A stretch of DNA of 64,000 nucleotides from Neorhizobium populisoli (GCF_019430945.1 NZ_JAHYCB010000009.1:124001-188000); one strand, 5' to 3'. Counted from the first letter of the stretch, positions 26,684-35,689 are shown. Notes: generated by a model from the sequence alone, not told the origin. Translations and numbers: made by a program.

Positions 26684-27988
26684 CTTGCCTATGCAGAACT
26701 GCGAAAAAATGACATCGAGAAGCTGCTCGACATCTACCCTGCCGGTAATCCGCCCCAGGGACGAGGCGGCGGCGCGGAGACTTTCCGCGCGCAAATCCAG
26801 CTCGCGGCCATTTAGCGCTTCTTCGATGAAATTGGAAGCGTCTTTCAGATAGCGGAGATGACGGGCGCGGTTTGGAACCAGAGAGCCGGTCCATAGCGAA
26901 CGGATCCTCTCCAGAATGGCCAGCCGCAATTCTTCCATGCCTTCGCCGGACTGGCTGGAAATGCACAGGTCATATGCAGGCGAGGGACCATGAATGTCCC
27001 GCTTGCTTCCGACCCGAATGATCTCGATATCGCCTGCCGTCGGATTCTGTTTCGATCGCGAATCGATCTCTTCAAGCTGGATGATCAGGTCGGCCTGCTC
27101 GATCGCTAATTGCGCACGCCGCACGCCTTCCTTCTCGATACGATCCTCGGTTTCCCGAAGACCGGCCGTATCAAAGAACCGGACGAGATATCCTTCCATA
27201 TCGAGATCGATATGCAAAACGTCGCGAGTCGTTCCGGCGATCTCCGTAACGATCGCCACGTCGCGCTGGGCCAGGGCATTCAGAAGGCTGGATTTTCCCG
27301 CATTCGGCGGCCCGGCAATCACCACCTTGAAGCCGTCCCGAATGACTTCGCCGGCCTTGGCAAAGGCAATATGTTCGTTGATCTCCAGATAGAGATCACC
27401 GACCTCCGCCCAGACACGATCCGAAACAGAGCCCGGCACGTCATCCTCGTCGGCGAAATCGAGTTCGGCCTCAATCAGCGCCCGGCAACGGGTCAGCCGC
27501 GCGGCCCAGTCCATGTAAAGTGCCGACTGGCCGCCAAAGCTCTGCTCCACCGCTAGGCGGCGCTGCATTTCGGTTTCCGCCGCGATGAGGTCGGCAAGAC
27601 CCTCAACCTCGACCAGGTCCATCTTGCCGTTTTCGAAAGCTCGCCGGGAAAACTCGCCAGCTTCGGCCAGTCGCAATCCCGGAATTTGCGCTAGCTCGTC
27701 ATAGATCGCCGAAACCACAGCCCGGCTGCCATGCAGATGGAGCTCGACGCAATCCTCACCGGTAAACGAGTTCGGTGCCGGAAAACCGATAACAAGCACA
27801 CGATCGATGATCGAACCGTTCCGGCTACGAATCGTTCGCAGTGCTGCTTTCCGGTTAGATGGAATATCGCCCGCCAGCGTCGATGCCACTTCGATTGCCC
27901 GCGAGCCGCTCAGGCGGATGACGGCAACTCCAGCCGGCAAGGCGCCGCTGGACAAGGCAAAAATCGTATCTGCAAATGCGGCCGTCAT
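26681..27988 (-). CDS. mnmE: tRNA modification GTPase MnmE (TrmE)
   Basis: MnmE is the GTPase half of the MnmEG tRNA wobble-uridine modification complex. The 435-residue protein has an N-terminal tetrahydrofolate-binding domain (DTIFALSSGALPAGVAVIRLSG, read in parts), a helical domain with an inserted G domain (P-loop GPPNAGKSS at 226-234, switch EIAGTTRD), and the invariant C-terminal FCIGK carrying the catalytic cysteine. I chose the ATG at 27988, with AGAGG five to six bases before it; the frame extends to 28024, but those residues are not conserved. It is the first gene of mnmE-mnmG-rsmG-parAB. Confidence 0.96.
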   Translation of the reverse strand: MTAAFADTIFALSSGALPAGVAVIRLSGSRAIEVASTLAGDIPSNRKAALRTIRSRNGSIIDRVLVIGFPAPNSFTGEDCVELHLHGSRAVVSAIYDELAQIPGLRLAEAGEFSRRAFENGKMDLVEVEGLADLIAAETEMQRRLAVEQSFGGQSALYMDWAARLTRCRALIEAELDFADEDDVPGSVSDRVWAEVGDLYLEINEHIAFAKAGEVIRDGFKVVIAGPPNAGKSSLLNALAQRDVAIVTEIAGTTRDVLHIDLDMEGYLVRFFDTAGLRETEDRIEKEGVRRAQLAIEQADLIIQLEEIDSRSKQNPTAGDIEIIRVGSKRDIHGPSPAYDLCISSQSGEGMEELRLAILERIRSLWTGSLVPNRARHLRYLKDASNFIEEALNGRELDLRAESLRAAASSLGRITGRVDVEQLLDVIFSQFCIGK

Positions 27989-28021
27989 GCGTGCCTCTAA
28001 AAAATCAAAGCCCCGGAAACT

Positions 28022-28047
28022 CAAAAGCGCCCGGCATGACCGGGCGC
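28022..28047 (-). terminator. Rho-independent terminator after rho
   Basis: On the minus strand GCGCCCGG pairs with CCGGGCGC (28047-28040 with 28034-28027) around a five-base loop, followed by TTTTGAGTTT, 30 bases after the rho stop and just before mnmE. Confidence 0.85.
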
Positions 28048-28076
28048 TCTGTTCAAGGAAAGAATCCGGCTAAGGA

Positions 28077-29342
28077 TTATGTGTTCATCGAATCGAAGAA
28101 ATCGCCGTTGTTCTTCGTCTGCTTCAGCTTGTCGATCAGGAACTCGATCGCGTCTGTGGTGCCCATCGGCGCCAGGATGCGGCGAAGCACGAAGATCTTC
28201 TGGAGATCCTGGCGCTGCACCAGCAGGTCTTCCTTACGCGTGCCGGACTTGAGGATATCCATCGACGGGAAGATGCGCTTGTCGGCGACCTTGCGGTCGA
28301 GCACGATTTCAGAGTTACCGGTGCCCTTGAACTCTTCGAAGATGACTTCGTCCATACGGCTGCCGGTATCGATCAGCGCCGTTGCGATGATCGTCAGCGA
28401 ACCGCCTTCTTCGATGTTACGTGCAGCACCGAAGAAGCGCTTCGGGCGCTGCAGGGCGTTGGCGTCGACACCACCGGTCAGGACCTTGCCGGATGACGGC
28501 ACGACGGTGTTGTATGCGCGGCCGAGGCGGGTGATCGAATCCAGCAGAATGACGACGTCACGGCCATGTTCGACAAGTCGCTTGGCCTTTTCGATGACCA
28601 TTTCGGCCACCTGCACGTGACGGGTTGCCGGTTCGTCGAAGGTCGAGGAAACCACTTCGCCCTTCACCGAGCGCTGCATGTCGGTGACTTCTTCCGGACG
28701 CTCGTCGATCAACAGGACGATCAGGTAACATTCCGGATGATTGGCGGTGATCGAATGGGCGATGTTCTGCAGGAGAACGGTCTTACCGGTGCGCGGCGGA
28801 GCGACGATCAGGCCGCGCTGGCCCTTGCCGAGCGGTGCCACGAGGTCGAGAACGCGGGCGGACAGATCCTTGGACGTCGGGACATCCAGTTCAAGCTTGA
28901 AGCGCTCATTCGGATAAAGCGGCGTCAGGTTGTCGAAATGGACCTTGTGACGGATCTTTTCCGGATCGTCGAAATTGATGGTGTTGACCTTGAGGAGCGC
29001 GAAATAACGTTCGCCTTCCTTCGGACCGCGGATCGGCCCCTCGACCGTGTCGCCGGTCTTCAGCGAGAAGCGGCGGATCTGGGAGGGGGAGATGTAGATA
29101 TCGTCAGGACCGGGAAGATAGTTGGCATTTGCGGAACGCATAAAGCCGAACCCGTCCTGCAAGACCTCGACCACGCCCTCGCCGATGATTTCGACGTCTT
29201 GGCTTGCCAGAACCTTGAGGATTGCGAACATCAGCTCCTGCTTGCGCATCGTGCTGGCGTTCTCGACCTCAAGTGATTCGGCAAAGGTCAGCAAATCGGT
29301 CGGGGATTTGCTTTTGAGTTCTTGAAGCTTCATTTCAGCCAT
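28077..29342 (-). CDS. rho: Transcription termination factor Rho
   Basis: Hexameric RNA helicase that ends transcription at C-rich untranslated RNA. The 421-residue protein has an N-terminal helix bundle and a cold-shock RNA-binding fold (GFGFMRSANANYLPGPDDIYIS, read in parts), Walker A APPRTGKT (181-188), Walker B VVILLDSITRLGRAYN, and the Q-loop/R-loop regions with SGKVLTGGVDANAL. Start ATG at 29342 (a second ATG follows three codons later). A 184-base gap separates it from hemJ. It has a simple terminator of its own. Confidence 0.98.
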   Translation of the reverse strand: MAEMKLQELKSKSPTDLLTFAESLEVENASTMRKQELMFAILKVLASQDVEIIGEGVVEVLQDGFGFMRSANANYLPGPDDIYISPSQIRRFSLKTGDTVEGPIRGPKEGERYFALLKVNTINFDDPEKIRHKVHFDNLTPLYPNERFKLELDVPTSKDLSARVLDLVAPLGKGQRGLIVAPPRTGKTVLLQNIAHSITANHPECYLIVLLIDERPEEVTDMQRSVKGEVVSSTFDEPATRHVQVAEMVIEKAKRLVEHGRDVVILLDSITRLGRAYNTVVPSSGKVLTGGVDANALQRPKRFFGAARNIEEGGSLTIIATALIDTGSRMDEVIFEEFKGTGNSEIVLDRKVADKRIFPSMDILKSGTRKEDLLVQRQDLQKIFVLRRILAPMGTTDAIEFLIDKLKQTKNNGDFFDSMNT

Positions 29343-29526
29343 GAAGAGGGGACCACATTGATAATTTAAGGGGGAATGTAGGCGTGTGGTGAAATTCGCT
29401 ACCGCGGAAGATGATCCGGGGACGACAGGAAATTACACGCATGCCACGAGATGAGATGGGCGGAAAATAGCGGTTCACGTGGTGAGCCGCAAGGGGCCTC
29501 ACGCAAATCTTGCTAAAGAAAGCGCG

Positions 29527-30072
29527 TCAGAACGGCTTCACGATCACGAGAATGACGATACCGATCATCAAAACGGTCGGCAGTTCGTTCATCAGCCGCC
29601 AGTAACGGGGCGAACGGCGCGGACCGTCCGCGGCAAAGTTGCGCACAGCGCGGCTGAACAGCACATGCACCATGGTGAGCAGCACCACCAGCGCGATTTT
29701 CGCATGCAGCCAGCCGCCGCGGAATTCGTAGACGTCCCAGGCGAGGAACAGGCCGAGCGCCCAGGTGATCATCATCGCCGGGTTCATGATGATCTTCAAA
29801 AGCCGCTGTTCCATCATCTTGAACGTTTCCGACTGGGCGGAACCCGGTTCGGCGTCGCTGTGATAGATGAACAGCCGCGGCATGTAGAGAAGCCCCGCCA
29901 TCCAGGACATCACGGCGATCACATGGAAAGCCTTGATGTAAAGGATGAAATCGTCCGGCCGGGCGAGATAGACCGCAAGCAGGATGCCGACGAAGATCAC
30001 AAGCGCCACGACCGCCCGAAGCGCCGAGCGCCGGCCGGCCGGTTCGCCGCGCTGGAGTTCCGGTTTGGTCAT
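29527..30072 (-). CDS. hemJ: Protoporphyrinogen IX oxidase HemJ
   Basis: HemJ oxidises protoporphyrinogen IX to protoporphyrin IX in the penultimate haem step, replacing HemG/HemY in most alphaproteobacteria. The 181-residue membrane protein has about four hydrophobic helices. The conserved histidine lies in IKAFHVIAVMSWMAGLLYMPRLF (read in parts) and the conserved lysine in RLLKIIMNPAMM. It overlaps hemE by four bases (ATGA), so uroporphyrinogen decarboxylase and this enzyme are translationally coupled. Confidence 0.94.
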   Translation of the reverse strand: MTKPELQRGEPAGRRSALRAVVALVIFVGILLAVYLARPDDFILYIKAFHVIAVMSWMAGLLYMPRLFIYHSDAEPGSAQSETFKMMEQRLLKIIMNPAMMITWALGLFLAWDVYEFRGGWLHAKIALVVLLTMVHVLFSRAVRNFAADGPRRSPRYWRLMNELPTVLMIGIVILVIVKPF

Positions 30073-31103
30073 CCCCGCGCTCCGCGAACGCGATTGACGA
30101 GCTGGGTGACATGGTCGGGATTGGCTTCCGGCGTGATGCCATGACCGAGATTGAAGATCAGCGGGCCGGCCCCGAGCGATTGCAGGATCGCATCGATCCC
30201 GTCATCCAGAGACTTTCCGCCGGCCACCATCCGCATCGGATCGAGATTGCCCTGAACCGGGCCGTCCTTCTGCAGTTCGACGGCGAAGGGCAGCGGCACC
30301 GACCAGTCCAGCCCGATCGCATCGGCGCCGGTCTTCTGACGGTAGGTTTTCAGATTGTAACCCGCGCCCTTGGCGAACGCGATGATCTTGGCCGCCGGAC
30401 GTTTGCGCCGGACGATCTCGATCATCCGCGCCACCGGCTTGATGGCGAAAGCTTCGAATTCCGTCTCACCCAGCACGCCTGCCCAGGAATCAAAAATCTG
30501 CACAGCATCGGCGCCGGCATCGATCTGGGCGATCAGATATTCAGCCGAGACCTCCGCCAGGAACGACAGCAGCTTTTCGAACGCTTCGGGATGGCGGTAG
30601 GCGAAGAGACGAGCGGGCGCCTGATCCGGCGTGCCGTGGCCGGCGATCATATAGGTCGCAACCGTCCAGGGAGCGCCACAGAAGCCGAGCAGCGTGGTCT
30701 CCGGGGGCAGGACATCCCGAAGCCTGCGAACCGTCTCCAGGACTGGCGCCAGGTGCGGCAGAACCGCATCGTCCTTCAGGGCCGCGATACCAAAGACGTC
30801 GATCGGGTCCATTTGCGGACCTTCACCCTGCACGAAACGCACGTTGCGCTTCAGGGCATCGGGAATGACCAGGATGTCGGAGAACAGGATCGCCGCATCG
30901 AAAGCGTAACGCCGGATCGGCTGGAGGGTGACCTCGACAGCGAAATCCGGCGAATAACAGAGATCGAGGAAACTTCCGGCCCTCGCCCGCGTTTCCCGGT
31001 ACTCCGGCAGATAACGTCCTGCCTGTCTCATAAGCCAGATTGGCGGTGGGGTAAGCGTCTTGCCTTCCAGCACTTCGACGATCTTCCGGGTGACGCCGGT
31101 CAA
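30069..31103 (-). CDS. hemE: Uroporphyrinogen decarboxylase HemE
   Basis: HemE removes four carboxyl groups from uroporphyrinogen III to give coproporphyrinogen III. The 344-residue protein has the N-terminal signature PIWLMRQAGRYLPEYRETR (R and D residues of the active site nearby) and the LLGFCGAPWTVATYM block. The start is TTG at 31103, with GGGAG six bases upstream; no alternative ATG keeps the signature. hemE next to the chromosomal origin is a known alphaproteobacterial arrangement (Caulobacter, Sinorhizobium). Confidence 0.96.
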   Translation of the reverse strand: MTGVTRKIVEVLEGKTLTPPPIWLMRQAGRYLPEYRETRARAGSFLDLCYSPDFAVEVTLQPIRRYAFDAAILFSDILVIPDALKRNVRFVQGEGPQMDPIDVFGIAALKDDAVLPHLAPVLETVRRLRDVLPPETTLLGFCGAPWTVATYMIAGHGTPDQAPARLFAYRHPEAFEKLLSFLAEVSAEYLIAQIDAGADAVQIFDSWAGVLGETEFEAFAIKPVARMIEIVRRKRPAAKIIAFAKGAGYNLKTYRQKTGADAIGLDWSVPLPFAVELQKDGPVQGNLDPMRMVAGGKSLDDGIDAILQSLGAGPLIFNLGHGITPEANPDHVTQLVNRVRGARG

Positions 31104-31322
31104 TGGGTTCTCCCTAAAACAAAGAATGATTTTTAAAAGAGTTTCTATTTCTTAGAGTCGGTGAGTAGCAAGGATTAAAGTCAAATCACAGCTGACGCGA
31201 CGATCCGCCGCTTCGAGGCGTCGCGAAGGATGAAAAGCGGCGGCTATTCAGACTCTATGGGGACGAGTCGAGATTCATCAGCGATTCCAGAATAATAGCT
31301 CATACAGCTAAAAGTCCCTGGC

Positions 31323-31331
31323 TGTGGATAA
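31323..31331 (-). promoter_or_regulatory. DnaA box, perfect
   Basis: TTATCCACA on the minus strand, within the probable oriC. Confidence 0.8.
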
Positions 31332-31412
31332 GCTGGGGAGAAGAAAAGCCCTTGAAGGACTTGTCCCCAGAGCGCACAACCACGTCCGATCCGCATCCGA
31401 CCGATCTGCGAA

Positions 31413-31421
31413 TGTGGATAA
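31413..31421 (-). promoter_or_regulatory. DnaA box, perfect
   Basis: TTATCCACA on the minus strand, 90 bases from the first and in the same orientation. Confidence 0.8.
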
Positions 31422-31480
31422 CCAGGCGGTTTTCCCGAAGCCGGCAGGCCGCTCGGGTAAAGTCGATGGTCTCTCCCGAG

Positions 31481-31489
31481 TTATCAACA
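31481..31489 (+). promoter_or_regulatory. DnaA box, one mismatch
   Basis: TTATCAACA on the plus strand, opposite orientation to the two perfect boxes and just before the PPDK-regulator start. Confidence 0.55.
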
Positions 31490-31505
31490 AAGGGTAAAGA
31501 ACAGC

Positions 31506-32327
31506 GTGGAGAACAGAAAAAACTTCTTCCATCTTCACCTCATATCTGACTCAACGGGCGAGACTCTCATCTCCGCCGGCCGGGCCGCCGCTGCGCAATT
31601 CCAGTCTTCGCTGCCGATCGAACATGTCTATCCGCTGATCCGCAACAGGAAGCAGATCGCGGCCGTGCTGGAGGCGATCGATCAGGAGCCCGGCATCGTT
31701 CTCTACACGATCGTCGATCAGGAACTTGCCACCTATATCGATGAGAAATGCCGCGAACTCGGCCTGCCGTCCGTCAATGTTCTCGAACCGGTGATGGCGA
31801 CCTTCCAGGCCTATCTCGGAGCGCCGTCGCGTCGCAGGGTCGGAGCGCAGCATGCGCTGAATGCCGAATATTTCCGGCGCATCGAAGCGCTGAATTTTAC
31901 CATGGATCACGATGACGGCCAGTTGCCGGACGATTACGACGAGGCGGATGTCGTGCTGATCGGCATCAGCCGTACCTCGAAGACGCCGACCAGTATCTAT
32001 CTCGCCAATCGCGGCATCAAGACCGCCAATATCCCGATCGTGCCGGGTGTCGACCTGCCGTCAGGCCTCTACCGCGCCACCCGCCCGCTCATCGTCGGTC
32101 TGGTCGCCACCACGGATCGGATCAGCCAGGTGCGTGAGAACCGCGAACTCGGAACGACGAACGGCTTCGACCGGCAGCATTATACCGACCGCGCGACGAT
32201 CAACGAGGAGCTGAAATATGCCCGATCGCTTTGCAGCCGCAACAACTGGCCGATCATCGACGTGACCCGTAGGTCGATCGAGGAGACGGCAGCGGCGATC
32301 GTTGCGCTGCGTCCGAAGCTGCGTTAA
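31506..32327 (+). CDS. Pyruvate,phosphate dikinase / PEP synthase regulatory protein (DUF299)
   Basis: A 273-residue bifunctional kinase/phosphorylase of the PPDK/PEPS regulatory family, which turns the target enzyme off by ADP-dependent threonine phosphorylation and on by phosphorolysis. The N-terminus FFHLHLISDSTGETL is the family signature and the nucleotide loop is GISRTSKTPTS (153-163). The start is GTG at 31506. Proteobacterial members may act on PEP synthase, but rhizobia have PPDK, which I prefer here. It borders oriC and opens a run with maf, aroE, coaE and dnaQ. Confidence 0.92.
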   Translation: MENRKNFFHLHLISDSTGETLISAGRAAAAQFQSSLPIEHVYPLIRNRKQIAAVLEAIDQEPGIVLYTIVDQELATYIDEKCRELGLPSVNVLEPVMATFQAYLGAPSRRRVGAQHALNAEYFRRIEALNFTMDHDDGQLPDDYDEADVVLIGISRTSKTPTSIYLANRGIKTANIPIVPGVDLPSGLYRATRPLIVGLVATTDRISQVRENRELGTTNGFDRQHYTDRATINEELKYARSLCSRNNWPIIDVTRRSIEETAAAIVALRPKLR

Positions 32328-32361
32328 GCCGATTCGGGCTTTTTTTCCCTCGGAGTTTCCC

Positions 32362-32955
32362 GTGACCCTGCCGCTCGTGCTCGCCTCGTCGAGCCCCTTC
32401 CGCCGAATGCTGATGGAAAATGCCGGACTTTCATTCGAAAGCCGCGCCGCCGATATCGACGAAAGGGCGATCGAAGCGGGGCTGGAAGATGCAAGCCCCG
32501 ACGCGACGGCTCTGACCCTGGCGCGCGCCAAGGCGATGGATGTCGCCCGCCACTTTGCCGGCGCACTCGTGATCGGCTCGGACCAGACCATGTCACTGGG
32601 CGACCGGGTTTATCACAAGCCGAAGTCACGCGACGAAGCGCGCGAAAGCGTCCTGTCCCTCTCCGGCAAGACACACCGATTGAACAGCGCTATCGCTCTT
32701 GTCCAGGATGGTGAGCTTGTCTGGGAACATGTAGCGCATGCGGATCTGACGGTGCGTGATCTCAGTGAAGCCTTCGTTGATCGCTATCTCGACCGGGTCG
32801 GCGAAAAGGTCTTTACCAGCGTCGGTGCCTATCAGCTGGAAGGCGAGGGCATCCAGCTTTTCACCCGGATCGACGGCGACTATTTCACCATTCTCGGCCT
32901 CCCCATGCTGCCGCTACTCGATAAACTTCGTGCGCTGGGAGCGATCGATGGCTGA
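32362..32955 (+). CDS. Maf-family nucleotide pyrophosphatase (YceF-like)
   Basis: A 197-residue Maf/Ham1-fold pyrophosphatase that likely hydrolyses modified nucleoside triphosphates. The start LVLASSSPFRRMLMENAGLSF (read in parts) with SxSxxR, the following ADIDER, and VIGSDQ are family motifs, and the pattern is nearest YceF-type proteins, which act on m7GTP. I chose GTG at 32362, with CGGAG seven bases upstream; the frame extends to 32302 inside the preceding gene. It overlaps aroE by eight bases. Confidence 0.88.
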   Translation: MTLPLVLASSSPFRRMLMENAGLSFESRAADIDERAIEAGLEDASPDATALTLARAKAMDVARHFAGALVIGSDQTMSLGDRVYHKPKSRDEARESVLSLSGKTHRLNSAIALVQDGELVWEHVAHADLTVRDLSEAFVDRYLDRVGEKVFTSVGAYQLEGEGIQLFTRIDGDYFTILGLPMLPLLDKLRALGAIDG

Positions 32956-33805
32956 TTCACGTGAAACATTTTTGGTTAACGCTTTCGTCACCGGCTGGCC
33001 GATCAAGCATTCCCGCTCGCCGATCATTCATAGCCATTGGCTGAAACAGTTCGAAATCGCCGGCAGCTATAAGGCGGTTCCGGTGACCGAAGACGACTTT
33101 CCGGCCTTCGTGAAAGCGTTGAAGGACGGCAGCTCCGGTTATCGTGGCGGCAATGTCACCATCCCGCACAAGGAACTGGCCTTCAAGCTCGCCGACAAGC
33201 CGGATGCGATTGCCGAAGAAATGGGCGCCGCCAATACGCTCTGGGTGGAGGACGGTGAAGTGCATGCCTCCAATACCGATGGTTATGGTTTCGTCGCCAA
33301 TCTCGACCACCGCCATCCCGGCTGGGACAAGACGGGTCGCGCCGTGATCTTCGGCGCCGGTGGTGCGAGCCGCGCGGTCATTCAGTCGATCCGCGACCGC
33401 GGCATCGACGAAATCCACGTGGTCAACCGGACGCTTTCAAGAGCACAGGAACTGGCCGATCGGTTCGGGCCGAAGGTGCATGCTCATCCGGTTGCAGCGC
33501 TCACGGAAGTCATGGCGGGGGCCGGGCTGTTCGTGAACACAACGTCGCTCGGCATGGACGGGACTGAAGCCCCAGCCATCGATTTCTCGCCGCTCGCATC
33601 CGATGCCGTCGTCACCGACATTGTTTATATCCCACTGAAGACGCCGCTGCTTGCCCAGGCCGAAGAACAGGGTTTCCCGATCGTCGACGGCCTCGGCATG
33701 TTGCTGCATCAGGCCGTTCCCGGTTTTGAAAAATGGTTCGGCCGCCGGCCGGTGGTGGACAGCGTGCTGCGCGATCTCGTCATCGCCGATATGGAACAGC
33801 ATTGA
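32948..33805 (+). CDS. aroE: Shikimate dehydrogenase AroE
   Basis: AroE reduces 3-dehydroshikimate to shikimate with NADPH in aromatic amino-acid synthesis. The 285-residue protein has the substrate motifs HSRSPIIHSHW and NVTIPHKE (catalytic Lys), NTDGYGF (catalytic Asp) and the NADP loop FGAGGASRAV. The ATG at 32948 overlaps the maf stop; the next codons (D-S-R-E-T) are formed by a parS site. coaE overlaps its stop by one base. Confidence 0.96.
   Translation: MADSRETFLVNAFVTGWPIKHSRSPIIHSHWLKQFEIAGSYKAVPVTEDDFPAFVKALKDGSSGYRGGNVTIPHKELAFKLADKPDAIAEEMGAANTLWVEDGEVHASNTDGYGFVANLDHRHPGWDKTGRAVIFGAGGASRAVIQSIRDRGIDEIHVVNRTLSRAQELADRFGPKVHAHPVAALTEVMAGAGLFVNTTSLGMDGTEAPAIDFSPLASDAVVTDIVYIPLKTPLLAQAEEQGFPIVDGLGMLLHQAVPGFEKWFGRRPVVDSVLRDLVIADMEQH
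32953..32968. other. parS site at the aroE start (15/16)
   Basis: TGATTCACGTGAAACA, one mismatch from consensus, overlapping the maf stop and codons 2-7 of aroE. It is 1.5 kb to the right of oriC. Confidence 0.9.
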
Positions 33806-34410
33806 TGATCGTCATCGGACTGACCGGCTCGATCGGCATGGGCAAATCGACGACGGCGAAGATGTTCGTCGACGAGGGCGTGCCGGTAAACGATGCCGAT
33901 GCGGTGGTTCACGATCTCTACCGCACCGATGCGGTCGCTCCAGTCGGCGAGGCATTTCCCGGCACGGTGAAGGACGGGATAATCGATCGGCCGGAACTTT
34001 CTCGCCAGCTTGCGGCCGCCCCGGAAAAGTTCAGGCAGCTGGAGGCGATCGTCCATCCGCTCGTCCGCCGTCGCGAGGTGGAATTTCTGGCCCATCAGCG
34101 CGAAGCCGGAATGGACCTTGTCCTTCTCGACATTCCGCTTCTTTTCGAAGTGAAGGGTGAGGATCGCGTCGATGTTATCGTCGTCGTCACCTGTGATCCA
34201 CAGATCCAGCGCGAGAGGGTGCTTGCGCGACCGGGGATGACGGAGGAAAAACTAGCGATGATTCTCTCCCGCCAGATGCCGGATGCGGAAAAACGCCAGC
34301 GCGCCGATTTCCTCGTCGATACCGGTCTCGGGATGGAAGCGGCAAGGGCCAGGGTGCACCAGATCGTCACTCGCCTCAGAACCGAAGGGATACCGACCGA
34401 CCATGCGTGA
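33805..34410 (+). CDS. coaE: Dephospho-CoA kinase CoaE
   Basis: CoaE phosphorylates dephospho-CoA in the last step of coenzyme A synthesis. The 201-residue product begins MIVIGLTGSIGMGKST, with the P-loop at about 8-16, followed by DADAVVHDLY and the lid-domain segment LLDIPLLFE. ATG at 33805 overlaps the aroE stop (TGATG), and its own stop overlaps the dnaQ start by eight bases. Confidence 0.96.
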   Translation: MIVIGLTGSIGMGKSTTAKMFVDEGVPVNDADAVVHDLYRTDAVAPVGEAFPGTVKDGIIDRPELSRQLAAAPEKFRQLEAIVHPLVRRREVEFLAHQREAGMDLVLLDIPLLFEVKGEDRVDVIVVVTCDPQIQRERVLARPGMTEEKLAMILSRQMPDAEKRQRADFLVDTGLGMEAARARVHQIVTRLRTEGIPTDHA

Positions 34411-35110
34411 GATCATTTTCGATACGGAAACCACCGGTCTTGAATCCAAGAACGACCGCGTCATCGAAATCGGCGGTGTGGAGTTGATCAACAATTTCCC
34501 GACCGGCAAGACGATCCATATCTACATCAATCCCGGCGACCGCAAGATCCATCCCGATGCGCTCGCGGTCCACGGCATTACCGAGGAATTCCTGAAGGAC
34601 AAGCCGGTCTTCGCCGATGTGGCCCAGGAGATCATCGACTTTTTCGAAGGCGCCAAATGGATCGCCCATAACGCGACATTCGATATGGGTTTCATCAACG
34701 CTGAATTCGGCCGTCTCGGCCTTGCCCCCGTCATGTCGGACCAGGTCGTCGATACGCTGGCCATGGCGCGTCGCAAACATCCGATGGGGCCGAATTCGCT
34801 CGATGCGCTTTGCCGGCGTTACGGCATCGACAATGCCCACCGCACCAAGCACGGAGCGCTTCTCGATAGCGAACTCCTGGCGGAAGTTTACATCGAGATG
34901 ACCGGCGGCCGTCAGGCGGCTCTCGGCCTGATGGGATCGGACGGCTCGGGCGCCGGCGGAAACGAAGCCGACGATATTGCGATCGGTTTTACCGGACGTC
35001 CGCGGCCGTTGCCGAACCGGGTGACGGAAGCCGAGATGGCCGCCCATGCCACGATGATTGCCTCGATGAAGGGCAAGGCCGTCTGGCTGAAATACGAACA
35101 GGACGAATGA
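34403..35110 (+). CDS. dnaQ: DNA polymerase III epsilon subunit DnaQ
   Basis: The 3'-5' proofreading exonuclease of the replicase. The 235-residue protein contains Exo I FDTETTG, Exo II HNATFDMGF and Exo III-epsilon H-x-A-L-L-D-x-E (KHGALLDSELLA), so all catalytic acids and the histidine are present. A C-terminal tail suited to binding the alpha subunit follows. Start ATG at 34403 overlaps coaE. Last of the maf-aroE-coaE-dnaQ run and followed by a strong terminator. Confidence 0.97.
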   Translation: MREIIFDTETTGLESKNDRVIEIGGVELINNFPTGKTIHIYINPGDRKIHPDALAVHGITEEFLKDKPVFADVAQEIIDFFEGAKWIAHNATFDMGFINAEFGRLGLAPVMSDQVVDTLAMARRKHPMGPNSLDALCRRYGIDNAHRTKHGALLDSELLAEVYIEMTGGRQAALGLMGSDGSGAGGNEADDIAIGFTGRPRPLPNRVTEAEMAAHATMIASMKGKAVWLKYEQDE

Positions 35111-35130
35111 TCAAAACTGGATAGGCGACA

Positions 35131-35164
35131 TAAAAAAGCCCGGACGACGACCCGGGCTTTTTTT
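35131..35164. terminator. Bidirectional terminator between dnaQ and secB
   Basis: AAAAAAGCCCGG (35132-35143) pairs with CCGGGCTTTTTT (35152-35163), with A and T runs on both sides; it serves both converging genes. Confidence 0.93.
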
Positions 35165-35179
35165 AGACGGTAGACCAGC

Positions 35180-35656
35180 TCAGCTGTTGAGCGCGTTGAC
35201 CTGCGAGCGGGCCTGTTCTTCGGCCATGCGCTGCGTGAACATCTGCGCGAAATCGATCGGGTCGATCATCAGCGGCGGGAAACCGCCATTACGGGTAACG
35301 TCGGCGATGATCTGGCGGGCGAACGGGAACAGCAGGCGCGGGCACTCGATGAAGAGCAGCGGCAGCATGTGCTCCTGCGGAAAACCGGAAATGCGGAAAA
35401 CGCCGCCGTAAACCAGTTCGGCTGCGAAGACGATCGCGTCGCCGTCCTTGGCCGTGGCTTCAAGCGTCAGGATGACGTCGAAATCCACTTCGGAAAGCGG
35501 ATTGGCATTGACGTTGACATTGATGTTGATCGCCGGAGCCTTGTCGCGTGCCTGCAGCGAGCGGGGCGCACCCGGGTTCTCGAAGGAGAGATCCTTGGTG
35601 TACTGAGCCAGGATATTGAGCGAAGGCGCTGCGGCCTGATTGTTTTCGTCTGCCAT
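35180..35656 (-). CDS. secB: Protein-export chaperone SecB
   Basis: Tetrameric cytoplasmic chaperone that delivers unfolded preproteins to SecA. The 158-residue protein has the family core LNILAQYTKDLSFENPGAP (about 13-31) and the C-terminal FPPLMIDPIDFAQMF. It converges with dnaQ and is transcribed toward oriC. A plausible promoter lies upstream at 35690-35718. Confidence 0.97.
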   Translation of the reverse strand: MADENNQAAAPSLNILAQYTKDLSFENPGAPRSLQARDKAPAININVNVNANPLSEVDFDVILTLEATAKDGDAIVFAAELVYGGVFRISGFPQEHMLPLLFIECPRLLFPFARQIIADVTRNGGFPPLMIDPIDFAQMFTQRMAEEQARSQVNALNS

Positions 35657-35689
35657 TGGGATTCCCTCGAGGCTTGATGTCGTGAGGCC

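Larger units (their letters stand above)
31104..31505. other. oriC: Probable chromosomal replication origin oriC
   Basis: A 402-base gap between divergently transcribed hemE and the PPDK-regulator gene. It contains two perfect DnaA boxes (TTATCCACA on the minus strand at 31323-31331 and 31413-31421), a near match TTATCAACA at 31481-31489, a weaker TTGTCCCCA at 31361-31369, and an AT-rich stretch at about 31115-31152 that could unwind. Position beside hemE, the parAB locus 7 kb away, flanking parS sites and the switch in gene direction all agree. Box matches are read directly; origin function is inferred. Confidence 0.85.

Noticed and set aside
29471..29490. GGTTCACGTGGTGAGCC as a parS site
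   Set aside because: Shares CACGTG only; the flanks do not match the consensus.
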